A stretch of 6,291 bases of DNA, from the NCBI GenBank assembly GCA_017963165.1, contig JAGCTZ010000137.1, positions 1-6,291 on the forward strand. The letters are read 5' to 3'. Origin of the DNA: Treponema sp. (GTDB taxonomy: Bacteria; Spirochaetota; Spirochaetia; Treponematales; Treponemataceae). Both the position numbers and the translations under genes were made by a program. The notes beneath the pieces are model-generated. The model searched no databases, was not told where the DNA came from, and was given only the letters and a program-made list of their open reading frames with translations. Positions 5,070 to 6,291 of the stretch are shown here, piece by piece. The stretch's first letter is position 1; each line of letters begins with the position of its first letter.

Positions 5070-5819
5070 ATGAAAAGAGTTATTTTGTCTGTTTTGACTG
5101 TTCTGGCTTTGGGAACCCTTGCTTCTTGTGGTTCAACTTTAAAACTAAAAGGTGAAGAGCCAATTATGAACACTGGACGTCCTGAAGTTATTGACTATCA
5201 GGGACTTGCACTTGGTTCTGCTGTACCAGATTGGGTTATTGCTATTGGTGACGGTTCTGAAAAACGCGTTCGCAAATCGCTTGATATTCCTAACAGCAAG
5301 CAGATTTTTATTCTTCAGAATAAGGGTACTGACCTTGACTTCTTGAAGGCTTGGACAGATCAGGTTGATGCACGTGCCGAAATTGCTTCTTCTATTGAAC
5401 AGACTGTTGCTCAGACAGTTCAGTCAGAAATGGAAGTTCGCCAGTCAGACGAACAGCAGAAGGTAAAGGCTGCTAAGATTTATTCTGCAACTATGACAAA
5501 CGTAACTTTGAATGGTCTTTCAAAGGAAGATTACTACTGGATTAAGACACGTACTCCAAAGGTTGACGTTAAGTCTCCTAAGCTTGCAACTGATTACAAC
5601 TATGAGTTTACTTACTATGTAGTTTATACTCTTGATAAGGATTTGTATGAACGTCAGATTGCTCAGGCTATGGATGATGTTCAGGACAATGATGATCAGA
5701 CAACATTCCTTAAGGATGTTCTTTCTGAAAAACTTATGTCAACAATTCTTTTGCCAGAAGAACAAGACATAGACTTTTCATATGTTCCTATGGAATCTTC
5801 GTACTATGATGCAAAATAG
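5070..5819 (+). CDS. Lipoprotein, possibly LPP20-like, function unknown
   Basis: The product is 249 aa from the ATG at 5070. Residues 1-20 form a lipoprotein signal: MKR, a hydrophobic core (VILSVLTVLALGT), then lipobox LASC with Cys20. The mature part has a PDWV segment, then a long helix rich in Ala, Gln and Glu (residues ~105-145: DARAEIASSIEQTVAQTVQSE and on). It continues with a strand-rich middle (KEDYYWIKTR, YEFTYYVVYTLDKDLYERQIAQAM) and an acidic tail. The tryptophan-then-helix-then-YTLDKDLY layout recalls LPP20-type lipoproteins, but this is a resemblance only. It is transcribed divergently from the radical SAM gene across ~137 bp, where only a weak TATAGA (5001-5006) is visible as a -10. 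It ends with a strong terminator, so it is probably a single-gene unit. Confidence 0.9.
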   Translation: MKRVILSVLTVLALGTLASCGSTLKLKGEEPIMNTGRPEVIDYQGLALGSAVPDWVIAIGDGSEKRVRKSLDIPNSKQIFILQNKGTDLDFLKAWTDQVDARAEIASSIEQTVAQTVQSEMEVRQSDEQQKVKAAKIYSATMTNVTLNGLSKEDYYWIKTRTPKVDVKSPKLATDYNYEFTYYVVYTLDKDLYERQIAQAMDDVQDNDDQTTFLKDVLSEKLMSTILLPEEQDIDFSYVPMESSYYDAK

Positions 5820-5859
5820 ATATTGAATTCTTTTTACAAATCTTTAGATATATGATAAA

Positions 5860-5894
5860 AGCTGTACCGGGTATTCCTGGTGCAGCTTTTTTTT
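5860..5894 (+). terminator. Strong intrinsic terminator of the lipoprotein gene
   Basis: A 12-bp stem AGCTGTACCGGG/CCTGGTGCAGCT (two G-T wobbles) with loop TATT leads into eight Ts. Confidence 0.93.
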
Positions 5895-5941
5895 ATGTTA
5901 AGGTTTAGGGCTTCTGTATTATAAAACCTTATTGTATGCAC

Positions 5942-5971
5942 TATGAAAAAATGCGGGAGCATTTTTTCATA
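5942..5971. repeat. Perfect 13-bp AT-rich hairpin upstream of pgk
   Basis: TATGAAAAAATGC (5942-5954) and its exact reverse complement (5959-5971) surround loop GGGA. With six As on one side and six Ts on the other, it could be a weak terminator in either direction. No gene lies between the previous terminator and this hairpin. Confidence 0.75.
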
Positions 5972-6027
5972 TATTTAAATAATGTTTTTGTAATATGGAA
6001 GTCCTGTTGCATTCTTAATTTCTTTTA

Positions 6028-6056
6028 TTGAATTTTAGAAAAAAAAACATTATATT
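6028..6056 (+). promoter_or_regulatory. Probable pgk promoter
   Basis: TTGAAT (6028-6033), 17 bases including a run of As, then TATATT (6051-6056). The expected leader is about 25 nt, ending with the AGGAG at 6076-6080. Confidence 0.7.
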
Positions 6057-6087
6057 CTATATTAATAATACACACAGGAGATATTGT

Positions 6088-6291
6088 ATGATTAAAACTG
6101 TTAAAGACGTAGACTTGAAAGGCAAGCGCATCATTATGCGTGTTGATTTTAACGTACCAATGAAGGACGGAGTAGTTCAGGATGATACTCGTATCATGGC
6201 TGCTCTTCCTACAATCAAATACATTCTTGAACAGAGCCCACGCTCACTTGTTCTTATGAGCCACCTTGGTGACCCTAAAAAGGACGTAAAA
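6088..6291 (+). CDS. pgk: Phosphoglycerate kinase, N-terminal part (3' end outside window)
   Basis: The first 68 codons of PGK start at an ATG with AGGAG 7 nt upstream. PGK transfers the acyl phosphate of 1,3-bisphosphoglycerate, the product of gap, to ADP in the cytoplasm. Visible signatures are [12 protein letters not shown] (residues 17-28, the family's RVDFNVP substrate-binding motif), then [16 protein letters not shown] (Arg36 of the basic patch that holds the 3-phosphoglycerate) and [11 protein letters not shown] (the SHLGRP-like motif, with Asp in place of the usual Arg). The frame is open to the end of the window. It has its own promoter and is insulated from the lipoprotein gene by the terminator at 5860-5894. 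Confidence 0.97.
   Translation, partial: MIKTVKDVDLKGKRIIMRVDFNVPMKDGVVQDDTRIMAALPTIKYILEQSPRSLVLMSHLGDPKKDVK

Overview
The window looks like a chromosomal segment of a host-associated spirochaete, probably a gut or rumen Treponema. This is inferred from gene content and style: moderately AT-rich DNA, AGGAG-type ribosome sites, several LxxC lipoproteins, and glycolytic genes gap and pgk close together. It was not tested by any search. Genes run left to right except one radical SAM gene.

Bases 1-1708 hold a tight three-gene run: the 3' end of valS, a small lipoprotein of unknown function that overlaps the valS stop by one base, and an abutting single-domain HD protein of the RelA/SpoT hydrolase type. 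Bases 1776-2816 hold gap (GAPDH) with its own promoter and terminator.

Bases 2817-3283 have no intact gene but are full of structure. They contain three intrinsic terminators, a 13-codon remnant of the 3' end of a second gap gene, an inverted fragment of the gap 3' end, a GC-rich core between these two, a dispersed-type palindromic repeat, and then the promoter and palindromic operator of a toxin-antitoxin pair.

Bases 3299-3959 encode a Phd/YefM-type antitoxin and a PIN-domain (VapC) ribonuclease toxin. Convergent to them, at 3967-4932 on the minus strand, is a radical SAM/SPASM-like enzyme whose reading frame carries an 87-bp, exactly 29-codon, double-hairpin repeat. One arm of the same repeat family lies in frame in valS at the left edge of the window. 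A divergent lipoprotein gene (5070-5819), a strong terminator, an AT-rich hairpin and the promoter and first 68 codons of pgk follow.

The toxin-antitoxin pair and radical SAM gene look like accessory cargo between two glycolytic genes. The most interesting signals are the in-frame palindromic repeats in two protein genes and the fossil of a duplicated gap gene. I see no clear evidence of a wholly new multi-gene system.
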